From positions 1-14,586 of the forward strand of contig JAIXTZ010000073.1 in assembly GCA_027483745.1 (NCBI GenBank): 14,586 nt of DNA, given 5' to 3'. The position numbers and the translations under genes were made by a program. Positions 7,079-13,297 of the stretch are shown here, in pieces. The stretch comes from Lysobacteraceae bacterium (lineage in GTDB: Bacteria > Pseudomonadota > Gammaproteobacteria > Xanthomonadales > Xanthomonadaceae). Under the pieces are notes generated by a model, which was given only the letters and a program-made list of their open reading frames with translations, had not been told where the DNA came from and did no database searches. Numbering within the stretch: position 1 is the stretch's first letter; every line of letters starts with the position of its first letter.

Positions 7079-8400
7079 CCACGCTGGGCCCCGGCGCCGC
7101 GCTGCGAGCAGAGGCGGCGCGCGTGCTCGTCGCCGTGCTCGACGATGGACGATCCCTCAAGGCGGTGCTCTCTGCCGCTTTGCCGAAGATCGCCGAGCCT
7201 CGTGATCGCGGCTTGCTCGAAGCCATCGTCTTCGCGGCGCTTCGTCACGAACGCCGCTACACCTTCGTGCTGTCGCGCTGGCTCGCGCGTCCGCTACCCG
7301 TCGGCACCGCGAAGGATCGGGCCGTCGCGCGCCTTCTGCTCGTCGGACTCGCGCAGCTCGACGCGCTGGCCATGGCGCCGCACGCGGCGGTCGGTGCCAC
7401 CGTCGATGCGGTGAAGCAGCTTGGCCGCGAAGGCTTGGCTGGCTTGTTCAACGCGGTGCTGCGCAAAGCGACGCGCGAGCTTTGGCCGGTCGCGGATTCG
7501 CGCGCGGTTCGCGCGAGCCATCCGGACTGGCTGGTGCGGCGTTTCGAGGCCGACTGGCCGGAGCGCGTCGATGCCTTGCTGGAGGCAAACAACGCCGAAG
7601 CGCCGCTGTGGCTGCGCGCCAATGCGCCCAGCGTCGGCCGCGAGGCGCTCGCCGCACGCTGGGCGGAAGCGGGCATCGCCTGCGAGCCCGGGGCCGCGCG
7701 TGACAGCCTGCGCCTTCTCGCGCGGGCGAACCCGATAGCACTGCCCGGCTTCGACGAGGGTGCGTTCCACGTCCAGGACCTCGCCGCCCAGCTCGCCGTC
7801 GAAGCCCTCGCGCCGCGGCCCGGCCAGCGCGTGCTCGACGCCTGCGCGGCGCCCGGTGGCAAGACGCTGGGCCTGTTGTCGGCCGTCGGCGATGCGGGCG
7901 AGGTGCTGGCGCTCGACGTCGATGCGAAGCGCTTGGAGCGCGTGTGCGCGCTGGTGGCATCAACGCGGCCCTCGGCGGCCCGCTTCGAGGCGCGCGCGGC
8001 GGATGCGGGCGAGACCGCGTGCTGGCATGACGGTCGCGCCTTCGACGCGATCCTGCTCGATGCTCCGTGTTCGGCCACGGGAATCCTGCGGCGCCAGCCC
8101 GACATCAAGGCGCATCGTCGCGAGGGCGATATCGTGGCGCTCGCCGCGACCCAGGCGCGGCTGCTGGACGCGCTTTGGCCGCTGCTCGCGCCGGGAGGGT
8201 GCCTGCTCTATGCAACGTGCTCGGTGCTGCGCGAAGAGAACGACCGCCAAGTCGCGACTTTCCTCTCCCGCCATCCCGAGGCGCACCTCGCGCCGCTCGA
8301 CGCGCGCTTCGGTGATGACACCGGTCACGGCAGCCAACGTTTCCCGGGCGATGGGGGCGGCGACGGGTTCTTCTACGCGCGGCTCGTCCGCGCCGGCTGA
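7075..8400 (+). CDS. rsmB: 16S rRNA (cytosine(967)-C(5))-methyltransferase
   Basis: The product is 441 aa. An N-terminal NusB-like RNA-binding domain covers about 8-140. The RsmB/NOP methyltransferase domain follows, with SAM-binding [14 protein letters not shown] (255-268), motif [21 protein letters not shown] (327-345, Cys332) and motif [15 protein letters not shown] (378-390, catalytic Cys382). It methylates C967 of 16S rRNA before 30S assembly. Start ATG 7075 overlaps the fmt stop by 4 bases; a longer frame from 6772 lies within fmt and is rejected. The stop is 4 bases from the convergent kinase stop, and both stops sit inside one small inverted repeat. Confidence 0.96.
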   Translation: MTTLGPGAALRAEAARVLVAVLDDGRSLKAVLSAALPKIAEPRDRGLLEAIVFAALRHERRYTFVLSRWLARPLPVGTAKDRAVARLLLVGLAQLDALAMAPHAAVGATVDAVKQLGREGLAGLFNAVLRKATRELWPVADSRAVRASHPDWLVRRFEADWPERVDALLEANNAEAPLWLRANAPSVGREALAARWAEAGIACEPGAARDSLRLLARANPIALPGFDEGAFHVQDLAAQLAVEALAPRPGQRVLDACAAPGGKTLGLLSAVGDAGEVLALDVDAKRLERVCALVASTRPSAARFEARAADAGETACWHDGRAFDAILLDAPCSATGILRRQPDIKAHRREGDIVALAATQARLLDALWPLLAPGGCLLYATCSVLREENDRQVATFLSRHPEAHLAPLDARFGDDTGHGSQRFPGDGGGDGFFYARLVRAG

Positions 8401-8411
8401 GGCTTCAGCCG
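8394..8411. terminator. Small inverted repeat across the two convergent stop codons
   Basis: CGGCTGA (8394-8400) pairs with TCAGCCG (8405-8411) around a 4-base loop. Its arms contain the rsmB stop and the kinase stop, respectively. There is no T-run on either strand, so any role as a bidirectional terminator is weakly supported. Confidence 0.3.
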
Positions 8412-9724
8412 CCCTGCCATGCCGGCAGCTGCAAGCGTGCTTGGAGCCCGCCGAGCGGGCTGCGGCCGAAGTCGAGGCCGCCGCCGTAGCTTTCCGCGAT
8501 GTCGCGGGTGATCGAAACGCCCAGGCCCGTCCCCGGGACGCTCTCGTCGAAGCGCAGTCCGCGTTCGCCCAGTCGGGAGAGCGCTTCCTCGTCGAGTCCG
8601 ATGCCGTCGTCATCGAGGACGAGCCGCACGCTCCCTCCTTCGGCGAGCAGGGCGATTCGCACCTCGCGATACGCCGCTCGCAGCGCGTTGTCGAGCAGGT
8701 TGCCGAGCATTTCCTGCAGGTCGCTCGCCTCGCAGGCCGCCTCCAGCAGGGTGGGCGATGGCGCGACATGGATGACCTTGGACGGATGCAGCCGGCCGAG
8801 CAGTGCCACCAGCTCGGCGAGCGCCGCCGCGACGTCGCAGCGGACCTTGTTGCGTCGCGCATCGGCCGCGGCGCGGGCGAGGTGCCGATCGACGATCTCG
8901 TCGATGCGGTCGAGGGCCTCGCGCTGCCGCGCATCGCCCGCGGGCACCAGCGTCCGCAGCAGGGCAAGCGGCGTCTTCAGCGCGTGGGCGAGATCGCCGG
9001 CGCGCTTGCGTCCGCTTTCCGCGAGGCGGCGGTTCTGTTCGATCACCGGGTTGAGCTCGTCGACCACCGCGTCGAGCTCGCGCACCGGCAGCCGGTCAAG
9101 GGCCTCGCGCTGGCCTGAGGCCAGCTCGGCGACTTGCTCGCTGAACCGGCGCAGCGGTGCGAGCCCGAGGCGGAGCTGCAAGAAGATCGTGGCGAGCGCG
9201 AGCCCGGCGAGCCCGAAGGCCGCCAGCCACGACAGCCGCACGAAGTCGGCGACTTCCGCGTCGATCTCCGCACGCGGCCCGGTGATCAGGACCGTGATCG
9301 GTGTGGGCCGCCCCGGCAGCGCGATGCGACGCACCACGGCGCGAAGGGGCGAGGCGCCGTCGGGTGCGAGGTCGACGTGCCGGGCCCGGCCGTCGCTGCG
9401 CGCTCGAGGCATTGCCAGCTCGCGATCCCACAGCGAGCGCGAACGCAGCCGCACGCCCGTTTCATCCGCCACCTGCCAGTGCCAGCCGGAGCCGATGCTG
9501 TCGAAGGCCGCCTGACCGATCGGTCGGCCCACCACGACGCGGCCTTCGGGCGTGGCCTCAAGGCCACCGACGAAGGCGACGAGCGTCCGGTCGAGCCGGG
9601 CATCGAAGGCTCGGCGCACCGTGTCCTCGAAGGCCCACTGGAGCAGCAGCAGGCCGGCGAGGACGAGCGCCACAAGGGGCAGGGCGGCCGCCCACCAGAG
9701 CCGGCGCTGCAGGCTGGCGCTCAT
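8405..9724 (-). CDS. Membrane sensor histidine kinase, PhoQ-like
   Basis: The product is 439 aa. Transmembrane helices lie at about 11-30 and 164-184 and flank a periplasmic sensor of about 130 residues. A HAMP linker (about 185-238) follows. The phosphoacceptor His247 is in GDLAHALKTPLALLRTLV, which closely resembles the LTHSLKTPLAVLQ block of PhoQ. The ATPase part has the N box GNLLDNALRAA (341-351), DDDGIGL (371-377) and GTGLG (398-402). It should phosphorylate the response regulator encoded just upstream; their reading frames overlap by 4 bases (ATGA). The signal is unknown. The sensor region is not rich in the acidic clusters that I would use to argue for divalent-cation sensing, so PhoQ is named only as the nearest subfamily. 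Confidence 0.92.
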   Translation of the reverse strand: MSASLQRRLWWAAALPLVALVLAGLLLLQWAFEDTVRRAFDARLDRTLVAFVGGLEATPEGRVVVGRPIGQAAFDSIGSGWHWQVADETGVRLRSRSLWDRELAMPRARSDGRARHVDLAPDGASPLRAVVRRIALPGRPTPITVLITGPRAEIDAEVADFVRLSWLAAFGLAGLALATIFLQLRLGLAPLRRFSEQVAELASGQREALDRLPVRELDAVVDELNPVIEQNRRLAESGRKRAGDLAHALKTPLALLRTLVPAGDARQREALDRIDEIVDRHLARAAADARRNKVRCDVAAALAELVALLGRLHPSKVIHVAPSPTLLEAACEASDLQEMLGNLLDNALRAAYREVRIALLAEGGSVRLVLDDDGIGLDEEALSRLGERGLRFDESVPGTGLGVSITRDIAESYGGGLDFGRSPLGGLQARLQLPAWQGG

Positions 9725-10383
9725 GCCTCGGCAAGCCGGAAGCCGAGCCCGCGTTCGGTGTGCAGCAGCTTGTGCGGGGCGAGCTTCTTGCGGATGCGGC
9801 CGATCTGCACGTCGATCACGTTCGAGTCGAGGTCGAAATCGCGGTCGTAGAGGTGCTCGGCCAGCGCGTTGCGCGGCACGGTGCGGCCGGCGTGATGGGC
9901 AAGGAAGGCGAGCAGGCGGTGTTCGCCGGCCGTGAGCACAAGCCCGCGCCCGTCCACCCGGAAGCGGTTGGCGAGCGTGTCGAGCTCCAGCGGCCCGATG
10001 CGGATCACGGAGGACGCATGACCGTTGGCGCGGCGGATCAGCGCTTTCAGTCGCAGCACCACTTCGTCGATCTCGAAGGGTTTCGTCAGGTAGTCGTCGG
10101 CACCGGCGCCGAAGCCGGCGAGCTTGTCGTTCCAGCGGTTGCGCGCAGTCAGCACGAGCACCGGGAAACTCCGTCCGGCCTCGCGCCAGCCCTGCAGTAC
10201 CGAGATTCCGTCACGTCGCGGCAGACCAAGGTCGAGCACGGCGGCGTCGAACGGTTCCTCGGTGCCGAGCCACAGGGCCTCGTCGCCGTCGCTGCAGGCA
10301 TCGACCACCCAGCCTTCGGCGACCAAGGCCTCGCGAACGGCGTCGCGCAGCGGCGCGTCATCCTCGACCAGCAGTAGGCGCAT
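9721..10383 (-). CDS. OmpR-family response regulator, PhoP-like
   Basis: The product is 220 aa. The receiver domain (1-115) has the acidic pair Glu7-Asp8-Asp9, phosphoacceptor Asp51 in AAVLDLGLPRRDG, Thr79 and Lys101 in YLTKPF. The winged-helix DNA-binding domain (about 125-218) includes the recognition helix region SNVIDVQIGRIRKKL and ends ERGLGFRL. It should bind direct repeats upstream of target genes when phosphorylated. The ATG at 10383 overlaps the stop of the upstream small PepSY gene by one base and has GAGG 7 bases upstream. Its stop overlaps the kinase start. Order PepSY, regulator, kinase implies one operon and likely autoregulation, although I could not find a convincing binding site. 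Confidence 0.94.
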   Translation of the reverse strand: MRLLLVEDDAPLRDAVREALVAEGWVVDACSDGDEALWLGTEEPFDAAVLDLGLPRRDGISVLQGWREAGRSFPVLVLTARNRWNDKLAGFGAGADDYLTKPFEIDEVVLRLKALIRRANGHASSVIRIGPLELDTLANRFRVDGRGLVLTAGEHRLLAFLAHHAGRTVPRNALAEHLYDRDFDLDSNVIDVQIGRIRKKLAPHKLLHTERGLGFRLAEA

Positions 10384-10691
10384 CAGTCGTCCTCGAGGAT
10401 CGCGGCACTCAGGGCGTCGACCTCAAGCTCGCGCACGCGCCCGTCGGCGCCGATGAACTCCAGCTCGTAGACCCAGCGCCCGTCCTCGCGTTCGAACTCC
10501 ACCTCGATCAGGCGCTCGCCTTCGCGCAGCGGCAGGCGCGCGAGGATCTGGTCGAGCGGCAGCGCGTCGCCGCGCAGCACGGCGGCTCGGGCACGTTCGT
10601 GGTCCTCCTCGTTTCCGGCCACGGAGGACACCGGGAGCGCGAGCAGCAAGGCGGCGCCAAGGGCAAGGACGGTCGGGCGCGGACGGGGCAT
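10383..10691 (-). CDS. Small secreted PepSY-domain protein
   Basis: The product is 102 aa. An N-terminal signal peptide (MPRPRPTVLALGAALLLALP) is followed by one PepSY-type repeat over about 28-100: a helix (HERARAAVLRGDALPLDQIL), then a beta meander ending in the family pattern of GxxRELEVDALSAAIL. Secreted PepSY proteins of this size are commonly encoded next to PhoPQ-like two-component genes. They are thought to act in the periplasm as modulators or inhibitors; the exact role is not established. The start could also be ATG 10700 (3 more residues); neither has a strong Shine-Dalgarno. The stop TGA overlaps the regulator ATG by one base, so it is the first gene of the three-gene operon. Confidence 0.85.
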   Translation of the reverse strand: MPRPRPTVLALGAALLLALPVSSVAGNEEDHERARAAVLRGDALPLDQILARLPLREGERLIEVEFEREDGRWVYELEFIGADGRVRELEVDALSAAILEDD

Positions 10692-10808
10692 GGCGCCCAT
10701 GGTGCCGGGCGCGATTAAACGGTTGGTGAAAAATGGACTCAGAGGTGATTTCAGGGGCCGGCGCGAATCTGGCGCCGTTCCACCCCAACACCCCAATGGA
10801 GAACCCGC
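10692..10808. promoter_or_regulatory. Divergent control region between two PepSY genes
   Basis: This gap of about 117 bases must hold promoters for both the PepSY-regulator-kinase operon (leftward) and the double-PepSY gene (rightward). On the minus strand TTTAAT (10719-10714) is a 5-of-6 match to -10, with only a poor -35 near CTGAGT. GGTGA occurs twice on the plus strand (10725 and 10744), 19 bases apart. A Shine-Dalgarno GGAG at 10798-10801 serves the rightward gene. Control by the adjacent regulator is likely from context, not shown. Confidence 0.45.
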
Positions 10809-11261
10809 ATGAAGACCCTGACCGTTGCCACCACCCTCGCCCTGACCCTGACCCTGGCCGTCGCCGTTCCTGCGTTGCGCGCCCAGGCGGCCACCACGCC
10901 GATCGGCCTCGAGCAGGCCACCCGGACGGCCCAGCAGGCCGGCTATGGCGCCGTGCGCGGCGCCGAACTCGACGACGGCGTGTGGGAGGTGCTCGCCAGC
11001 GCCGCCGATGGACGTCGCGTCACCGTGCACATCGACGCCGCCACCGGTGAAATTCTGTGGCCGGCGCAGCCGGGCCAGCGTCAGCTGGCCATCGAGGACG
11101 TGATGCAGCGCCTTGCCGCCGCCGGCTACACCGAGGTCAAGGAACTGGAGCGCGATGACGGCTTCTGGACCGCCGAGGTGCGCACGGCGATGGGCTTCGA
11201 GCGCGACGTGCGCGTGCACCCGATCACCGGCGCGGTCGACGTCGAGCGCTGGGACGACTGA
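10809..11261 (+). CDS. Secreted protein with two PepSY repeats
   Basis: The product is 150 aa. A signal peptide (MKTLTVATTLALTLTLAVAV, likely cleaved near AQA at 25-27) is followed by two tandem PepSY-like repeats, about 32-84 and 93-148. Each runs from a helix (IGLEQATRTAQQAGY; LAIEDVMQRLAAAGY) into strands and closes on the same pattern: VHIDAATGEILW in the first repeat, VHPITGAVDVERW in the second. Start ATG 10809 has GGAG 7 bases upstream. It is transcribed away from the PepSY-regulator-kinase operon and is a natural candidate target of that system. A strong hairpin 40 bases past its stop, inside the convergent GT2 gene, probably ends its transcript. Periplasmic location is predicted; function is unknown. 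Confidence 0.88.
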   Translation: MKTLTVATTLALTLTLAVAVPALRAQAATTPIGLEQATRTAQQAGYGAVRGAELDDGVWEVLASAADGRRVTVHIDAATGEILWPAQPGQRQLAIEDVMQRLAAAGYTEVKELERDDGFWTAEVRTAMGFERDVRVHPITGAVDVERWDD

Positions 11262-11293
11262 TCGATCCCGATCGCCACGCTGCGTGGTTGGCT

Positions 11294-12070
11294 TCAGGTG
11301 GAAGGCTGCGGGCTCGCGAGGGCCCGCAGCCTTTCGTACTTCAAGGCCGCATAGCGCGCGTGCAGTACGTGGAAGCGCCACGCGCCGGGACCGTCGAGCA
11401 GGCCGCCGCGCAGCAGTAGATTCTTGAGCAGGTAGGCGAAGGCCGCCGCCGGGCCGCGCAGCGCCGACGCGCGCTTGCCGCGTGCAGCGCGCTCCTCGGC
11501 CCACAGCGCCGCATAGCGCTGCAGCTTCGCCCAGTACTCGGCCTCGGTGCGCGCGGTGTCGTGCTCCATGCGCACGTCCGACGCTCGCAGGCGCAGACCG
11601 TCGGTGATGAAGCGCTCGTGCACCGGGCTTTCCTCGTGGCGGCACTGCGCGCGGAACAGGCGGTGCACCGGTTCGCGCGCGAAGCTGCCGAAGCGCATTG
11701 CCGTGCCGAGGAAGTGGGTGCGCCGCGGGAGCGTGAACACATCGGTCGCGTCCGGTGCGCCAGACGCGAACAGCGCGCGCAACGTGGCTTGCGCGTCGGG
11801 CTCCAGCCACTCGTCGGCGTCGAGCAGCAGCACCCAGGGCTGGGTGGCCTGCGCGATCGCGAGGTTCTTCTGGCGGCCGAAGCCGAGCCAAGGCTGGTCG
11901 ACGACGCGCGCGCCGAGGCGGCGCGCGAGGTCGGGCGTGCCATCGGTGGATTGCGAGTCCACCACCGTCACGTCCGTGCAGACGGCCAGCATCGAGCGCA
12001 GGCAGCGCTCGATGCGGTCGGCTTCGTTGAAGGTGATGACGACGCCGGAGAGGGGCAGGGGATCGGCCAT
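11294..12070 (-). CDS. Family 2 glycosyltransferase, WaaE/KdtX-like
   Basis: The product is 258 aa, the size of the WaaE/KdtX group of inverting GT2 enzymes. The N-terminus SGVVITFNEADRIERCLRS (8-26) is the nucleotide-sugar-binding start of this group. VVDSQSTDGT (36-45) and LLLDADEWLEP (81-91, metal-binding DxD) follow. HFLGTAMRFGSFAREPVHRL and SPVHERF (about 119-154) are acceptor-side blocks. Related enzymes add glucose to lipopolysaccharide inner-core heptose, but the acceptor here is not proven. ATG 12070 is chosen because the domain starts at residue 8; the longer frame from 12166 is only leader sequence. No Shine-Dalgarno is present, and a -10-like TACAAT sits just 6 bases upstream, so the mRNA may be leaderless. 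Convergent with the double-PepSY gene, divergent from the GT4 gene. Confidence 0.9.
   Translation of the reverse strand: MADPLPLSGVVITFNEADRIERCLRSMLAVCTDVTVVDSQSTDGTPDLARRLGARVVDQPWLGFGRQKNLAIAQATQPWVLLLDADEWLEPDAQATLRALFASGAPDATDVFTLPRRTHFLGTAMRFGSFAREPVHRLFRAQCRHEESPVHERFITDGLRLRASDVRMEHDTARTEAEYWAKLQRYAALWAEERAARGKRASALRGPAAAFAYLLKNLLLRGGLLDGPGAWRFHVLHARYAALKYERLRALASPQPST
11302..11334 (+). terminator. Strong terminator-like hairpin inside the GT2 3' coding end
   Basis: AAGGCTGCGGGC (11302-11313) pairs perfectly with GCCCGCAGCCTT (11322-11333), a 12-bp stem with an 8-base loop, followed by TTTC. It lies 40 bases beyond the double-PepSY stop and within the last 11 codons of the GT2 gene on the other strand. 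It is well placed to stop rightward transcription. The T-run is short, so strength is uncertain. Confidence 0.55.
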
Positions 12071-12076
12071 GCCGGT

Positions 12077-12105
12077 ATTGTAGGCGCCGCTTTCGTGACT
12101 GCCGA
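12077..12105 (-). promoter_or_regulatory. Candidate promoter giving a leaderless GT2 mRNA
   Basis: On the minus strand TCGGCA (12105-12100, 4 of 6 to the -35) and TACAAT (12082-12077, 5 of 6 to the -10) are separated by exactly 17 bases. The seventh base after the -10 box is the A of the GT2 start codon at 12070. This would give a leaderless transcript, in line with the missing Shine-Dalgarno. Prediction from consensus only. Confidence 0.45.
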
Positions 12106-12123
12106 CGCGTGTCGCGTTTCCCG

Positions 12124-13266
12124 ATGACCCTTTCCGACGCGACCTCGAACCCAACCGTGCCCCCATCGCGCCCCCTGCGCGTCATGCATTTCGTCACCGG
12201 CGGCTTCTCCGGTGGTGCCACGCAGGTCGCGATCGCGCTGGTGAACGCGGCGCGTACCGAGCCGGGTTTCGAGCCTTTGCTGGTGCTGCGGAAGAAGCGC
12301 CGAACCCCGCCCGAACGCCTCGCCGAGCTCGAGGCGAACGGCACCCCTTTCCGCGTGGTGCCGGGCTGGTCGCACGCGGCCACGATCTGGGCGCTGGTGC
12401 GGCTGTGCCGGGAGTTCCAGCCCGACGTGCTGTTCTGCCACGGATTCTCCGAGCATCTTTGGGGCCGCTATGCGGGCCTGCTCGCCAAGGTGCCGCACCT
12501 CGTCCACGTCGAGCACAACACGCGCGAGCGCTACACGCGCTGGCGGCTGGCGCAGTCGCGCTGGCTGGCGCGGCGCACGGCGCGCATCGTCGGCTGCTCC
12601 GAGGGCGTGCGCGAGGTGCTGCTGGCGCAGGGCATGCCGGCCGAGCGAACCATCGCCATCCCCAACGGCATCCGGCTCGAACCCTTCGCCGCCGCCGGGG
12701 CCGTGGACTTCGCCTCGCGCGTTCCGGGCATCGTCATGGTCGCGCGCTTCTCCAAGCAGAAGGACCATGCCACCCTGCTGCGCGCCGTCGCGATCCTGCG
12801 CGAGCGCGGCCTGACGCCGCCGGTGCAGTTCGCCGGCGGCGGCAAGGCCCTGCATCGCGCGCCGCTGGAGAAGCTCGCGGCTGAACTCGGCATCGCGGCG
12901 CAGGTGGGCTTCCTTGGCGTGGTGCGCGATGTGCCGGCGCGGTTGATGGCCCACCGCATCGCCTGCCTGTCGACCCATTACGAAGGTATGCCGCTGGCCC
13001 TCATCGAAGGCATGGCCGCGGGCTGCGCCGCCGTGGCCAGCGCGGTCCCGGGGGTGCGGGAGGTGCTGCGCGATGGCGTGGATGGTCGGCTGGTTCCGGA
13101 GGGCGACCCGGTGGCCCTCGCCGATGCGCTGGAGGCACTCTTGCGCGATCCCGCCGAAGCGTCGCGGCTGGCAGCGGCCGGTCGGGCCCGCGCCCTCGCC
13201 GAGTTCAGCCGGGAACGCATGAACCGGGATTACGCGGCGCTCTGCCGCGCCCTCGTGGGCGTATGA
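12124..13266 (+). CDS. Family 4 glycosyltransferase
   Basis: The product is 380 aa with the two-lobed GT-B layout. The acceptor-side N-lobe starts RVMHFVTGGFSGGATQVAIAL (about 19-39) with the Gly-rich loop. IAIPNGIRLEPF (177-188) marks the lobe junction. VARFSKQKDH (206-215) holds the conserved Arg and Lys that bind the sugar-nucleotide phosphates. The EX7E motif is EGMPLALIE (287-295). It is a retaining transferase, probably acting at the cytoplasmic membrane on lipopolysaccharide or other surface glycans; donor and acceptor are not known. The start is ATG 12124; GTG 12109 would add 5 residues, and neither has a strong ribosome binding site. It is divergent from the GT2 gene with 53 bases between starts. 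TrkA follows after 31 bases. Confidence 0.9.
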   Translation: MTLSDATSNPTVPPSRPLRVMHFVTGGFSGGATQVAIALVNAARTEPGFEPLLVLRKKRRTPPERLAELEANGTPFRVVPGWSHAATIWALVRLCREFQPDVLFCHGFSEHLWGRYAGLLAKVPHLVHVEHNTRERYTRWRLAQSRWLARRTARIVGCSEGVREVLLAQGMPAERTIAIPNGIRLEPFAAAGAVDFASRVPGIVMVARFSKQKDHATLLRAVAILRERGLTPPVQFAGGGKALHRAPLEKLAAELGIAAQVGFLGVVRDVPARLMAHRIACLSTHYEGMPLALIEGMAAGCAAVASAVPGVREVLRDGVDGRLVPEGDPVALADALEALLRDPAEASRLAAAGRARALAEFSRERMNRDYAALCRALVGV

Positions 13267-13267
13267 T
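13262..13267 (+). promoter_or_regulatory. Candidate -10 element upstream of trkA
   Basis: TATGAT, a 5-of-6 match to the -10 box, overlaps the GT4 stop and lies 30 bases before the trkA GTG. No recognisable -35 is at the right distance, and it also sits in the loop of a small GGGCG/CGCCC hairpin (13257-13273). It would allow trkA to be expressed apart from the GT4 gene. Confidence 0.3.
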
Positions 13268-13297
13268 CCGCCCGCAACGACGAGGTGCGGGGAACGC

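Noticed and set aside
10725..10748. Two GGTGA copies as a response-regulator binding site
   Set aside because: OmpR-type sites normally repeat at 10-11 bases; these are 19 bases apart and share only 5 bases, so chance is a good explanation. Not called as an operator.
10836..10862. CCCTGA-like short repeats at the start of the double-PepSY gene
   Set aside because: They encode the LALTLTLAV hydrophobic core of the signal peptide. Codon bias for Leu and Thr explains the repetition.
10383..12383. A 666-residue open frame on the minus strand covering the small PepSY gene
   Set aside because: Only its last 100 or so residues look like a protein with a signal peptide and PepSY fold. The rest lies in the wrong frame across GT2, opposite the double-PepSY gene and opposite the start of GT4.
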